A DNA stretch of 64,000 nucleotides from Achromobacter sp. HZ34. GTDB taxonomy: Bacteria > Pseudomonadota > Gammaproteobacteria > Burkholderiales > Burkholderiaceae_B. A model generated the notes under the pieces. That model made no database searches, was not told where the DNA came from, and saw nothing but the letters and a program-made list of their open reading frames with translations. The first letter of the stretch is position 1. Each line of letters begins with the position of its first letter. The stretch covers positions 682,001 through 746,000 of the forward strand of contig NZ_NJIX01000001.1 of NCBI RefSeq assembly GCF_002209485.1, in the 5' to 3' direction. A program made the position numbers and the translations under genes. Shown here piece by piece: positions 33,931-43,570 of the stretch.

Positions 33931-34653
33931 CTACAAATAGAACTCCCGCGCCAGATGCTCGTGGTCGTGTTCCAGTTCATGGGCCAGGCCTTGCGCAACC
34001 ACTTGCCCGGCACGCAGCATGTAGAAGCGGTCGACCACGCGCGCGGCCAGCCGCATGTTCTGCTCCACCAGCACCAAGGCCACTTCGCCCTCGCGCTTGA
34101 GCGCCTGCATCATCGCCCCGATCTCCTGGACGAACAACGGCGACAATCCCGCCGACGGCTCGTCCAGCAGGATGATGCGTGGCTCCGCCATCAAGGCACG
34201 GCCTATGGCCAGCATCTGCTGTTCGCCGCCAGACATGGTGTTGGCGCGCTGGTCCAGGCGTTCCTTCAGGCGGGGGAAATAGCCGAACACCCGCTCCAGG
34301 TTACGCGCATGACGCGCCTTCGCGCGCGCCAGGCAACCCAGGCGCAGATTGTCGCGCACGCTCAGCTCGGGAAACAGGTCGCGGTCCTGCGAGACCTGCA
34401 GCAAACCCGCGCGGGCAACCCGATGCGGCGCGCCGGACTTCATCGTGGCGCCGAACAGGGTGACCTTGCCGCTGTCGTGCGGCAGGAAACCCGACAAGGC
34501 ATTCAGCAGGGTCGTCTTGCCCGCGCCGTTGGCCCCCAGCAAGCCCACTGCCTCGCCCTGGCGCAGTTCGATGTCGATACCCGCCAGCGCGGGCACACGG
34601 CCATGCCGTACCGCCAGGCCGGCGACTTCGAGAAGCACGTCACTCTTGACCAA
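33931..34653 (-). CDS. livF: Branched-chain amino acid-type ABC transporter ATP-binding protein LivF
   Basis: 240 residues. The start is a TTG at 34653, chosen because GGAGG lies 6 bases upstream and the frame before it is the end of livG; the genes overlap by 14 bp. Walker A GANGAGKTT, signature MSGGEQQML, Walker B IILLDEPSAGLSP. Ends the Liv operon. The 207 bp after it, up to the VOC gene start, hold no gene; a promoter for the next operon is expected there but I cannot mark it. Confidence 0.88.
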   Translation of the reverse strand: MVKSDVLLEVAGLAVRHGRVPALAGIDIELRQGEAVGLLGANGAGKTTLLNALSGFLPHDSGKVTLFGATMKSGAPHRVARAGLLQVSQDRDLFPELSVRDNLRLGCLARAKARHARNLERVFGYFPRLKERLDQRANTMSGGEQQMLAIGRALMAEPRIILLDEPSAGLSPLFVQEIGAMMQALKREGEVALVLVEQNMRLAARVVDRFYMLRAGQVVAQGLAHELEHDHEHLAREFYL

Positions 34654-35392
34654 GATAAGCCTCCAGCACCGCTTTGTTGTTGCGCACGGCCTGGGGCTCG
34701 CCCTCGGCCAGGCACTTGCCATAGTTCAGCACCAGGATGCGATCCGAAACCGCCATGACCAGATCCTGCACGTGCTCCACCAGCACGATGGCGATACCCT
34801 CCCCGGCCAGCGTGCGCAGGACCGTGCCCAGATGATGGCGGTCGCTTGGCGACAGACCCACTGCCGGCTCGTCCAGCATGATGAGCTGGGCATCGACCAC
34901 CAGCGCGCGGGCGATCTCGACCAGGCGCTGCTGGCCGAAAGACAGGTCGCCAGCGACACGGTCCGCCAACTCCCCTATGCCCAGGCGCGCCAGGATGGCG
35001 CGGGATCTGGCCACCGCTTCGCGCTCTGCCCGCCGCGCCGACGGCGCGCCTATCACCGTGCGCCAGAATGCGTGGGGTATGGCCAGTTCCAGCCCGGTCA
35101 GCACATTCTCCAGCACGGTCATCTCGCGCAGGATGCCGTTGTTCTGGAAGGTGCGCCGGATGCCCAACGCGGCGATGCCATCCGGCGTGCGCGCCAGCAG
35201 CGACTCGCCCTTGTAGGAAATCTGTCCGGCCGCGGGCCGCACGAAGCCAGTGATGGCATTGAAGGCGGTGGTCTTGCCCGCGCCATTGGGCCCCATCATG
35301 GTGAAGATCTCGCCCGGCTGCACCTGGAACGACAGGTCGTTGACGGCGGTCAGTCCAGCGAAGCGCACGGTCATGTTCTCGACACGCAGCAT
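34640..35392 (-). CDS. livG: Branched-chain amino acid-type ABC transporter ATP-binding protein LivG
   Basis: 250 residues. Walker A GPNGAGKTTAFNAITGF, signature LSFGQQRLVEIARAL, Walker B LIMLDEPAVGLSP, and the LivG-type insertion FQNNGILREMTVLENVLTGLE. It begins 3 bp after livM. Confidence 0.89.
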   Translation of the reverse strand: MLRVENMTVRFAGLTAVNDLSFQVQPGEIFTMMGPNGAGKTTAFNAITGFVRPAAGQISYKGESLLARTPDGIAALGIRRTFQNNGILREMTVLENVLTGLELAIPHAFWRTVIGAPSARRAEREAVARSRAILARLGIGELADRVAGDLSFGQQRLVEIARALVVDAQLIMLDEPAVGLSPSDRHHLGTVLRTLAGEGIAIVLVEHVQDLVMAVSDRILVLNYGKCLAEGEPQAVRNNKAVLEAYLGQE

Positions 35393-35395
35393 GGC

Positions 35396-36349
35396 CTACT
35401 CCTGGTACAGGCGTTCACGGGCGCCCGGGATACGGTCGGCGATCAGGCCGCCGATGCCGCGCGGCATGAGGAACAGCACCGCCATCAGCAGCAGGCTGAA
35501 GACGATTTCCTCCAGCCCCGGAAAATTGCGCAGCAGCTCCGGTGCGCCGGTCAGCAGCACCGCGCCGATGATGGCGCCGGCCAGGCTGCCCAGCCCGCCG
35601 ATCATGACGATGGCGAAGTGCATCAGCATCTGCGACAGGCCGAAGGTGTCCGGCGACACCCGTCCATTGAGCAAGGCATACAGGCCGCCCGCCAGGCCGA
35701 CGATCAAGCCGCTCCAGGCGAAGGCAACCACCTTGGTGCGCGATACGGCCACTCCGGTCGACGCGGCTGCCGCTTCGTTGTTGCGCACCGCCACGAAGGC
35801 CCGGCCGATGCGGGACTTCACCAGGAAACGGGTGGCGCCCAGGCCCAGCAAGGCGACCAGCAGAAAGACGTAGTACTTGCCCGTCTCGTTCAGGCCGCGG
35901 CCGAACAGCACCACCTGGGGCACGTTGAAGCCGCTGGCGCCATAGGTGACGCTGTCCGCGTGCACATAGATCCAGCGCATCAGTTCGCCGAACGCCAGCG
36001 TCACGATGGCCAGGTAGTAGCCGCGCACCCGCAGCGCGGGCAGGCCCACCAGCGCGCCCGCCAGGCCACCCACCACCGCCGACGCCACCAGCGCCAGCGG
36101 ATACGGCAGTCCCAGGTGCGCCATCGACAGGCCTGCCGCATAGGCGCCGATGCCGAAGAACGCCGCATTGGCGAAGGCCAGCTGGCCCAGGTAGCCGATC
36201 ACCACGTTGAAGCCTATGGCCGCAAGGCTGTAGACCAGCATGGTGTTGACGACGAACTGCACGTAATTGTTCACCGCCAATGGCAGCACCAGCAGCAGCG
36301 CCAACGCGAGCAGCCAGGGCAGCAGGCGTTTCTTATGGGGTTCAGACAC
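35396..36349 (-). CDS. livM: Branched-chain amino acid-type ABC transporter permease LivM
   Basis: 317 residues from the GTG at 36349 (MSEPHKKR), placed 7 bases after GGAGG and overlapping livH by 8 bp; a TTG seven codons earlier is the alternative. LivM features: FGIGAYAAGLS, LRVRGYYLAIVTLAFGE, AVRNNEAAAASTGV, and HFAIVMIGGLGSLAGAIIGA. About nine membrane helices. Confidence 0.88.
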   Translation of the reverse strand: MSEPHKKRLLPWLLALALLLVLPLAVNNYVQFVVNTMLVYSLAAIGFNVVIGYLGQLAFANAAFFGIGAYAAGLSMAHLGLPYPLALVASAVVGGLAGALVGLPALRVRGYYLAIVTLAFGELMRWIYVHADSVTYGASGFNVPQVVLFGRGLNETGKYYVFLLVALLGLGATRFLVKSRIGRAFVAVRNNEAAAASTGVAVSRTKVVAFAWSGLIVGLAGGLYALLNGRVSPDTFGLSQMLMHFAIVMIGGLGSLAGAIIGAVLLTGAPELLRNFPGLEEIVFSLLLMAVLFLMPRGIGGLIADRIPGARERLYQE

Positions 36350-37211
36350 GGGCACGCCTCCAGTTTCCAAGCAATCCCTGCGGGCGTATCAGCAGCACGA
36401 TGATGATGACCACATACGCGGTGATCTCCACCAGCGCGCTGGATACATAGCCGCCCGCCAGGTTTTCCACGACGCCCAGCGCGATGCCGCCCACCACGGC
36501 GCCGGGCAGTGAACCGAAGCCCCCCAGCGTCATGGCCGCGAAACCGCGCACCAGCATATGCCCGCCCATGTCCGGGTACACGAGGGTATTAGGCGCGATG
36601 AGGATGCCCGCCAGGGCGCCCATGGTGGCACCCGCGCCCCACATCAGGTTGCGCAGCAGCGGCACGTTGATGCCGGAAAGCGAGGCGCCGCGCGGAGTTT
36701 CCGACGCCGCCTCCACCACCTTGCCGATCTCCGTCTTCTGGAAGAACAGCCAGGACGCCACCACGACCACCAGCACCACACCCATGATCAGCATGTCCTG
36801 CGGCGTCAGCACCACCTCGCCGAAGAACACCGGATCGCCCGTCAGCAACGGCGGCAGCGCCACCACTTCCCTGCCGTAGAAGAAGCGCGCCACGCCCTTG
36901 AACAGATAGGACAGCGCCACCGTCATCATGGCCAGGCTGATATGCGGCGCATGCTGCAGCGGCCGCATCAGGCCGCGCTCCACCGCCATGCCCACGATGA
37001 ACAGCAGGCACAGGGAAAAGAGGATGCTCCAGCCATAGCCCCACCCCAGGGTCTGCAGGGGCACGAGCACCGCGAATGCCCCCAGCATGAAGAATTCGCC
37101 ATGGCAGAAATTGACGACGGTGGTGGAGCGAAAGAGGATGGTCATCCCCAGGGCGATGAGCGCGTAGACGCACCCCACCGCAACCCCGCTGACGATCAGT
37201 TGCGCAAGCAT
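36342..37211 (-). CDS. livH: Branched-chain amino acid-type ABC transporter permease LivH
   Basis: 289 residues. LivH signatures: YALIALGMTILFRSTTVVNFCHGEFFMLGAF at the N-terminus and AAMTLGGFGSLPGAVVGGIALG near the C-terminus; eight or so helices. 22 bp after the binding-protein gene. Confidence 0.89.
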   Translation of the reverse strand: MLAQLIVSGVAVGCVYALIALGMTILFRSTTVVNFCHGEFFMLGAFAVLVPLQTLGWGYGWSILFSLCLLFIVGMAVERGLMRPLQHAPHISLAMMTVALSYLFKGVARFFYGREVVALPPLLTGDPVFFGEVVLTPQDMLIMGVVLVVVVASWLFFQKTEIGKVVEAASETPRGASLSGINVPLLRNLMWGAGATMGALAGILIAPNTLVYPDMGGHMLVRGFAAMTLGGFGSLPGAVVGGIALGVVENLAGGYVSSALVEITAYVVIIIVLLIRPQGLLGNWRRARV

Positions 37212-37233
37212 GATGGCTGCCGTCCCGTCGCGG

Positions 37234-38412
37234 TCAGAGGGCCGCGGGATAGTTGGAGACGATGGTCGGCTTGCCGTCCTTCATGTAGATCATCTTGCCC
37301 TGCTTGATGCCCGCGTGGTCCTGTGCCGTGAAGGTCAAGGGCCCGGACTGGATGCCCGGATCGAAGTTGTTCAACTTGTCCAGCTCGGCCATGAACTTCT
37401 CGCGGGTCAGGTCGGGGCCGGCATTCTTCAGGGCCTGGACCACGGCCAGCGCGCCTGTCATGCCCATGAAGCTCAGGGTCTCGACCGGATCCTTGGGATG
37501 GGCCGAGGTATAGATGTCCTGCCACTTCTTGAAGCCCGCCGCATCCAGCGTGGCCGACAAGGGATAGAAGACATACAACTCCTTGGTGGCCGCGGGATTG
37601 CCGACCCGCTTGACCATGTCTTCCAGCGATACGCCCTGCGTGGCGATGGTGGGCGCCTTGATGCCGTACTTGTTGGCGTCACGCAGATAGATCGTCAGCT
37701 CGGGCGGATACAGGATGGCCAGCACCGCGTCCGGCTTGGCGGCACGCAGGCGCAGCAGTTGCGACGTGGCATCGGTGCTGCCTCGCTCCAGGTACACCGT
37801 CTCGACCGGCTCCAGGCCCTTGGCCTTCAAGGCCGCGATGGCCGGTTCGATATGCGACTTACCCCACTCATCCGAATGGCTGATGATGGCGATGCGCTTG
37901 GCGCCGGGTTTGCTCAGCGCGAAGTCCACCATCGAGTTGGCCACCGTGGCCGTGGTGGCGATGGGGTGGAAGATATTGGCCTGGAACGGGGAAGAGATGG
38001 CCGTACTGGCCGCGCCCAGCACCATGAACGGCAAGTCGGGATGGCTCTTCAGCTCGGGCTTGATCGCCATCACGGTGCCGCTGCACCAGCCCCCGTGGAT
38101 CATGAAGACCTGGTCCTGCGACATCAGCTTCTTGGTCGCGGCGATGGTCTTGTTGGGATCGCAGGCGTCGTCCTCGACCAGCACCTCGATCTTGCGGCCG
38201 TTGATGCCGCCATTGTCGTTGACGTTCTTGTAGATGGCGGTCGCGCCCAACAAGGGCAGCGAGCCGACGGCGGTCGGTCCGGTCAGGGGACCGAACATGC
38301 CGATCTTGATGGTGTCCTTGGTGACACCGGTGGTGTCGGCGGCGTGGCCGGCCAGCGGCAACAGGGCGAACGCTGCCACCGCCAGACGATGGCGCAGGGA
38401 TATGCCAGGCAT
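37234..38412 (-). CDS. Branched-chain amino acid-type ABC transporter substrate-binding protein
   Basis: 392 residues with a signal peptide cut after GHA (about residue 24). Periplasmic-binding fold type I: TIKIGMFGPLTGP, NDNGGINGRKIEVLVEDDACDP, FMIHGGWCSGTV, RIAIISHSDEWG. LivK relatives bind amino acids, amides, urea or aromatic acids; the adjacent dehydrogenases suggest an aromatic or aliphatic acid rather than leucine (inference). A 109-bp gap separates it from the flavoprotein gene upstream. Confidence 0.86.
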   Translation of the reverse strand: MPGISLRHRLAVAAFALLPLAGHAADTTGVTKDTIKIGMFGPLTGPTAVGSLPLLGATAIYKNVNDNGGINGRKIEVLVEDDACDPNKTIAATKKLMSQDQVFMIHGGWCSGTVMAIKPELKSHPDLPFMVLGAASTAISSPFQANIFHPIATTATVANSMVDFALSKPGAKRIAIISHSDEWGKSHIEPAIAALKAKGLEPVETVYLERGSTDATSQLLRLRAAKPDAVLAILYPPELTIYLRDANKYGIKAPTIATQGVSLEDMVKRVGNPAATKELYVFYPLSATLDAAGFKKWQDIYTSAHPKDPVETLSFMGMTGALAVVQALKNAGPDLTREKFMAELDKLNNFDPGIQSGPLTFTAQDHAGIKQGKMIYMKDGKPTIVSNYPAAL

Positions 38413-38521
38413 GATTGTCTCCTTGTCGATATCTCGTATCGTTTTTTCTGAATCGGCCCGCCTTGGGACGAGCCGCCCTACTCACCGCCTCGCAGCCCGC
38501 ACACGCCGCTGCACGGCAGCT

Positions 38522-40003
38522 TCAGCGCTGTTGCGCCAACCTGGCGGCGTTCTCGCCGGACAGGCGTCCGAACACCGCGCCACGCAGGACGGAGGTGGCG
38601 CCCGTGTAGGTTCCGTAGTACAGGCCCACGGTCTCGCCCGCTGCGTACAGGCCGGGAATCGGGTCCCCATCGGTATTCAGCACCTGGCTGCGTGTATTCA
38701 CCTTCAAGCCGCCGAAGGTGAAGCAGTTGCCGCAGATGATGGGATACGCCATGAAAGGTGCACGATCGATGGGCCGCGCCCAGTTGGATTTGCGCGGCCG
38801 GTAGTCGTCGCGCGTCGCCAGGCCATCGGTCTTGAGCGGATCGAATGCCCCGTCGCCGCAGGCGGCGTTGTACGCATCCAGCGAGGCCTGCAAGCCGCCC
38901 GCATCGACCTCGATGGCAGCGGCCAGTTCCGCCACGCTGTTGGCGCGGATCGGCGGCTGGTCCGAACGCACGCTGCTGCGCCAGTTGGGAACGTCGTCGA
39001 TGCGCGAATCCAGTATGGCCCAGGCGATGCCGTCCGGCTGCTCGTGGATCACCCGGGTGATCGATTCGTAGGTGGCGTCCACCGTGGCCGGCGCCTCATC
39101 GATGAACCGCTGGCCGCGCTTGTTCACCAGCACGCCGTAGTTGAACACCAGCACGATGGGCTCCGGCGCCCCGGAGCGGGGATCGAGCGGTTCGGCATGG
39201 AATTGGCCGAAATCGCCGGACGGCGCCGCGCCCGCGGCCAAGGCCATGCGCAAGCCCTCGCCCTTGTTGTAGTACCCGCCCCGCGCCACCGGCCGGATGT
39301 AGCGGGCGCGCGGCCCCAGGTACTGGGCCAGCATTTCGGGATTGCCCTCGAAGCCGCCGCAGGCCAGGACGGTGGCCGGGGCGCGCAGCGCAAAGGGACG
39401 CGCGTCCGGGCCCGTGGCGACTATGCCGCCTATGGTGCCGTCGTCGCCGCGCAGGAATTCACGGGCCGTCGTGCGGTAGAAGAAGTCCGCGCCGTTCTTT
39501 TCCGCCCAGGCAGCCAGCGCCTCGACCAAGGCCAGGCCACCGCCCACCGGTCCCATGCGGCTGGTGCAGGTGGTGATGAAATAGCCCGGCAGGAAATCGA
39601 AACGCACGCCGAAGGTCTTCAACCAGGCAATGGCCTTGCCGGCGTTTTCGGCAAAGGTGGAGATCAGTTCTGGGTCGGCGAAGCCCAGCACCTTGACGAT
39701 GGTCGACCAGTTTTCATAAGCCCCGGCCGCCTCGGACACCAGCTCGGGGTCCAGGTAATGCCCCGCGTTCTCGGCGAAATGCGCTTCGAAGTCGTCGGCG
39801 ACCTCGGCCTCGCTCTTCATGCGCATCATGGCTTCGGTCCAGCGCGTATTGCCGCCCCTGTCCTCCAGCGGCGCGCGTTCCAGGATGGCCACGCGCGCGC
39901 CGGCCTGCATGGCAGTGACCGCGGCGCTCAGTCCCGCTATGCCGCAACCCACGACCACAACGTCATATTCCCGGCTTGTATTTTTGCCAGTTGTCTCGCT
40001 CAT
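38522..40003 (-). CDS. FAD-dependent dehydrogenase, fumarate reductase / tricarballylate dehydrogenase-like
   Basis: 493 residues from ATG 40003, with AGGAG 5 bases upstream. FAD-binding_2 family: GCGIAGLSAAVTAMQAGARVAILE at the N-terminus, RGGNTRWTEAMMRMKS (the region that resembles TcuA), substrate domain with FGGLKVNTRSQVLN, and GLYAAGETVG near the C-terminus. Family members introduce double bonds next to carboxyl or keto groups (TcuA, ketosteroid dehydrogenases). It sits between the aldehyde dehydrogenase and the Liv importer. Confidence 0.82.
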   Translation of the reverse strand: MSETTGKNTSREYDVVVVGCGIAGLSAAVTAMQAGARVAILERAPLEDRGGNTRWTEAMMRMKSEAEVADDFEAHFAENAGHYLDPELVSEAAGAYENWSTIVKVLGFADPELISTFAENAGKAIAWLKTFGVRFDFLPGYFITTCTSRMGPVGGGLALVEALAAWAEKNGADFFYRTTAREFLRGDDGTIGGIVATGPDARPFALRAPATVLACGGFEGNPEMLAQYLGPRARYIRPVARGGYYNKGEGLRMALAAGAAPSGDFGQFHAEPLDPRSGAPEPIVLVFNYGVLVNKRGQRFIDEAPATVDATYESITRVIHEQPDGIAWAILDSRIDDVPNWRSSVRSDQPPIRANSVAELAAAIEVDAGGLQASLDAYNAACGDGAFDPLKTDGLATRDDYRPRKSNWARPIDRAPFMAYPIICGNCFTFGGLKVNTRSQVLNTDGDPIPGLYAAGETVGLYYGTYTGATSVLRGAVFGRLSGENAARLAQQR

Positions 40004-40025
40004 ATCCACTCCTGGTAGCAGGTGC

Positions 40026-41507
40026 TCAGTATTTGCGCACGAATGGATTCGGCATGTCCAGGTCGGAAGACATCCAGACGCTCTTCATCTCCATATACTC
40101 CTTCACCGACTCGAAGCCACCCTCGCGTCCCAGGCCGCTATCCTTGTATCCACCGAATGGCGTCATATAACTGGTGGAGCGGTAGTTGTTGATCCAGACC
40201 GTGCCGGCCCGCAGCTTCTCCGACATCAGCATGGCGCGATGCAGGCTCTTGGTCCAGACACCGGCGGCCAGGCCGAAACGGATGTCGTTGCCGATACGCA
40301 CGGCGTCCGCCTCGTCCTTGAACTTCAGCACCGCCAGCACCGGTCCGAACACTTCTTCCTGGGCGATCCGCATATCGTTCGTCACATCGGCGAAGATGGT
40401 GGGCTCCACGAATTGCCCCGCACCATAGGCCTCGCCAGACAGGGCTCGGCCACCGGTCACGCAACGGGCGCCCTCCTTCTTGGCGATATCGATGTATTGA
40501 AGGACTTTCTCGTACTGCGGACGCGTGGCAACCGGCCCGATCTGCGTATCCGCCTTCTTGGGGTCGCCGATCTTGGCCGAACGGGTGATCTTCTCGATCT
40601 TCGCCAGGAACGCGTCGTGTATCGATTCCTGCAACAGCAGGCGCGAACCCGCCATGCAGGTCTGGCCACCGGCCGAGAAAATACCGGTGATGACACCGTT
40701 TGCCGCGCGATCCAGGTCGGCGTCGTCGAACACGATATTCGGCGACTTGCCGCCCAGTTCCAGCGACACCCGCTTCAAGCCTTCCGCCGCCGTGGCATAC
40801 ACCCGCCGTCCCGCGGCGTCGCCGCCAGTGAAAGCCACGCGGCCCACGTCCGCATGGCGGATCAGCGGTTCGCCCACTTCCGCGCCATAGCCCGTCAGGA
40901 CATTGATGACACCCGCGGGAAAGCCGACTTCCTTGGCCATTTCGGCCAGCACCAGCAGCGAAGTCGGCGTGAATTCCGAGGGCTTGCAGACGATGGTGTT
41001 ACCCGCGCAAAGGGCCGGCCCCAGCTTCCATGCCGTCAATAGCAGCGAAGAATTCCACGGCGTGATGCTGGCCACCACACCGATGGGCTCATAGCGCACC
41101 GTGTTGAACACGCCCGGCTTGTCCATCGGCACGACATGGCCCTGGATCTTGTCCGCCAGGCCGCCGTAGTAGTAGAAGTACTTGGCACAATACTTCACCT
41201 GGCCCAGCACCTCGCTCATCAGCTTGCCGTTGTCCCGGCTTTCCACTTCGGCCAGGCGCTGCGCGTCGCGCTCCACCAATTCACCCAGCTTGTAGATCAG
41301 GCGTCCGCGATCGCTGGCCGACATGCGCGACCAGGGGCCGTCCTCGAAGGCGGCCTTGGCGGCGGCCACGGCGCGATTCACGTCCGCCGCACGGCCGCGA
41401 GGTACCAGGGCCCAGGGTTTTCCCGTGAAAGGATCGTCGGTCTCGAAAGACTCGCCTGCCTCCGCGTCCACCCACTCGTTATTGATGAAAAGCTTGTAGC
41501 GCTCCAT
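40026..41507 (-). CDS. Aldehyde dehydrogenase
   Basis: 493 residues. Glu motif LELGGKSPN, catalytic Cys in GQTCMAGSR, EEVFGPV, and the C-terminal WMSSDLDMPNPFVRKY. Similar to betaine-aldehyde and 4-hydroxymuconic-semialdehyde types. First gene of the minus-strand operon ALDH-flavoprotein-LivKHMGF, divergent from the LysR gene across a 136-bp promoter region. Confidence 0.87.
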   Translation of the reverse strand: MERYKLFINNEWVDAEAGESFETDDPFTGKPWALVPRGRAADVNRAVAAAKAAFEDGPWSRMSASDRGRLIYKLGELVERDAQRLAEVESRDNGKLMSEVLGQVKYCAKYFYYYGGLADKIQGHVVPMDKPGVFNTVRYEPIGVVASITPWNSSLLLTAWKLGPALCAGNTIVCKPSEFTPTSLLVLAEMAKEVGFPAGVINVLTGYGAEVGEPLIRHADVGRVAFTGGDAAGRRVYATAAEGLKRVSLELGGKSPNIVFDDADLDRAANGVITGIFSAGGQTCMAGSRLLLQESIHDAFLAKIEKITRSAKIGDPKKADTQIGPVATRPQYEKVLQYIDIAKKEGARCVTGGRALSGEAYGAGQFVEPTIFADVTNDMRIAQEEVFGPVLAVLKFKDEADAVRIGNDIRFGLAAGVWTKSLHRAMLMSEKLRAGTVWINNYRSTSYMTPFGGYKDSGLGREGGFESVKEYMEMKSVWMSSDLDMPNPFVRKY

Positions 41508-41580
41508 TTGTCTCGACCCTCTTCAATTGCGGTTATCGAATCAGTTCGTCGATTATGATCAGGTCAAACAAGGGACGTAA

Positions 41581-41595
41581 CTGATGATTCATCAG
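41581..41595. promoter_or_regulatory. Predicted LysR-type operator
   Basis: CTGATGATTCATCAG, a perfect 7-bp-arm palindrome with a single central base, containing the T-N11-A pattern of LysR-type sites. It lies 49 bp before the lysR start and 74 bp before the ALDH start, where such a regulator would bind to control both directions. A further half site (TTGATGCAG) follows at about 41599. Confidence 0.5.
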
Positions 41596-41643
41596 CAATT
41601 GATGCAGTTTCGTCATCGATCTGGCTCAGGAGGAGGAGACCCC

Positions 41644-42606
41644 ATGAGACGCAAGATCCCCAGCACCACGGCGCTGTCCATCTTCGAGGCGGCGGCGCGC
41701 CACGAGAATTTCGCGCGTGCGGCGGACGAGTTGTGCCTGTCAGAAAGCGCGGTCAGCCGCCAGATCGCGGCACTGGAAAGCTATCTGGATGCCAAGCTGT
41801 TCACCCGGGTCGGGCGGCAGGTGGTGTTGAACGACGCCGGCCGTTACTACTCCACCCGCATCGCGCCCCACCTGGAAGAGATCGAGTTGCACACGCAGGC
41901 CCTGATGGCCAACCGCGGCGCGGGCGGCATCCTGGAACTGGCGGTGATTCCGACTTTCTCCAGCCGCTGGCTGCTGCCGCGCCTGCATGAGTTCCGCGCG
42001 CTGCATCCGGACATCACCATCAACTTCAGCGAGAAGCCCGAACCGTTTCTGTTTCGCGGCACGCATTTCGATGCCGCGCTGCATTTCGACCATCCCGCCT
42101 GGACGGGCGTGGTCAAGCTGGAACTTTTCGACGAGGAAGTGGTTCCCGTGTTGAGTCCGCATCATCATGACCTGGGATTGCTGAAGGACCCGACCGACCT
42201 TGGCCGTCTGACGCTGCTGCACAAGGCCGGCAAGAACGATGTGTGGCGCCGCTGGTTCGACACCTGCGGGGTGCGTAACGACCGCCCCCTGCGCGGCATG
42301 CGCTTCGAACTGTATTCGATGGTCATCGAGGCCGCCTGCTCCGGCCTGGGCGTGGGCCTGGTGCCGCGCTTTTATATCGAACGTGAACTGCAGCGCGGCG
42401 ACCTCGTCATACCCTTCGACGTCGCGGTGAAGCACGCCAAGCGCTATTGCCTGGTGTATCCCGAATACAAGAAGGACTCACCTGTCGTGATCGCGTTTCG
42501 TGAATGGGTGCAGGACCTTGCCCAGCGCTTCCTGCGGGAGCACGCTGCGCCGGTCCCGGCGACAGCGGCAAGGGAGGCAAGGGACGACATGCGAGTCACG
42601 CTGTGA
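41644..42606 (+). CDS. LysR family regulator, GcvA-like
   Basis: 320 residues from ATG 41644 with AGGAGGAGGAG upstream; an ATG at 41584 lies inside the predicted operator and is unlikely. N-terminal winged helix (LSIFEAAARHENFARAADELCLSESAVSRQIAALE), then the effector domain (LELAVIPTFSSRWLLPRL). GcvA-type proteins often control amino-acid or organic-acid genes. The divergent ALDH/Liv operon is its likely target. Confidence 0.86.
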   Translation: MRRKIPSTTALSIFEAAARHENFARAADELCLSESAVSRQIAALESYLDAKLFTRVGRQVVLNDAGRYYSTRIAPHLEEIELHTQALMANRGAGGILELAVIPTFSSRWLLPRLHEFRALHPDITINFSEKPEPFLFRGTHFDAALHFDHPAWTGVVKLELFDEEVVPVLSPHHHDLGLLKDPTDLGRLTLLHKAGKNDVWRRWFDTCGVRNDRPLRGMRFELYSMVIEAACSGLGVGLVPRFYIERELQRGDLVIPFDVAVKHAKRYCLVYPEYKKDSPVVIAFREWVQDLAQRFLREHAAPVPATAAREARDDMRVTL

Positions 42607-42643
42607 CCGAGCCTGGACCGCGCAGGCGAAACGGCGGCCAAGC

Positions 42644-43570
42644 CTAATCCCTGGCTGGATGATGCCGCTGCCAATGCTCGACGATTTGCGCGCGCCGGCA
42701 GACCCAGACGCCTTGTTTCGTCGCCACGTAGTCAAGAAACCGGGCCAGGCCCACCGCTCGTCCGGGATGGCCGACCAGGCGCAGGTGCAGGCCTACCGAC
42801 ATCATCTTCGGCGCCACCTCACCCTCTTCGTACAGCATGTCGAAGCTGTCTTTCAGATACTCGAAGAAGTCGTTCGCCGTGGCCATGGCGCCCCGGCTGA
42901 ATTTGCCGTCGTTATTCGCCAGGCTGTAGGGAACGACCAAATGAGGCTTGCCCTGTACCTTCGACCAATACGGCAGTTCGTCGCTGTAAGAGTCGGAGTC
43001 GTAGGCGAAGCCGCCATGTTCCACCAGCAGACGCCGCGTGTTGATGGTTGGCGCATAGCGGCAATACCACCCGGTCGGCGGCGTGCCGATGCTGCGCGTA
43101 ATCGATTCGTAAGCGGCTCGGATTTCCGCGCGCTCCTGGTCTTCCGTAAATCCCTGCGCACGCACCCAGCGGCGGCCGTGGCTGCATACGTCATAGCCCG
43201 CTTCGCGTATCGCCTGGGCCACGGCGGGATTGCGTTCCAGCGCCAATGCCGTGGCGAAAACGGTCGCAGTCATTTGCCGCTCGCGCAGGATGCGGAACAC
43301 GCGCCAGATACCTACCCGGCTGCCGTATTCGTACATCGACTCGGAAGCCAGGTCGCGGCCCTGGAATCCTCCCGCGCCGCCTTCCGTCAGACCGGTCTCG
43401 GTCTGGCCGTCGCCATCTTCGAAGGAAAGCTCGGAGCCTTCCTCGTAATTGACCACGATGTTCAGCGCTATCCGCGCCTTGCCCGGCCAGCACGCATTGG
43501 GTGGTTCGGCGCCATAGCCGACGAAATCGCGGCGCAGGTGGGCATACGCAGGGCTATTGAAATCCGTCAT
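42644..43570 (-). CDS. puuE: Allantoinase PuuE, polysaccharide deacetylase family
   Basis: 308 residues from ATG 43570. PuuE traits: RDFVGYGAEPPNACWPGKARIALNIVVNYEEGSE near the N-terminus, YGSRVGIWRVFRILRE, SHGRRWVR, and the conserved SVGLHLRLVGHPGRA. PuuE opens the allantoin ring to allantoate without the metal centre of the AllB type. Overlaps the upstream allA-like gene by 4 bp, so both are made together. Confidence 0.87.
   Translation of the reverse strand: MTDFNSPAYAHLRRDFVGYGAEPPNACWPGKARIALNIVVNYEEGSELSFEDGDGQTETGLTEGGAGGFQGRDLASESMYEYGSRVGIWRVFRILRERQMTATVFATALALERNPAVAQAIREAGYDVCSHGRRWVRAQGFTEDQERAEIRAAYESITRSIGTPPTGWYCRYAPTINTRRLLVEHGGFAYDSDSYSDELPYWSKVQGKPHLVVPYSLANNDGKFSRGAMATANDFFEYLKDSFDMLYEEGEVAPKMMSVGLHLRLVGHPGRAVGLARFLDYVATKQGVWVCRRAQIVEHWQRHHPARD

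Noticed and set aside
34349-36403. 684-codon frame opposite livF, livG and livM
   Set aside because: It crosses three genes with clear ABC motifs on the other strand and has no domain of its own.
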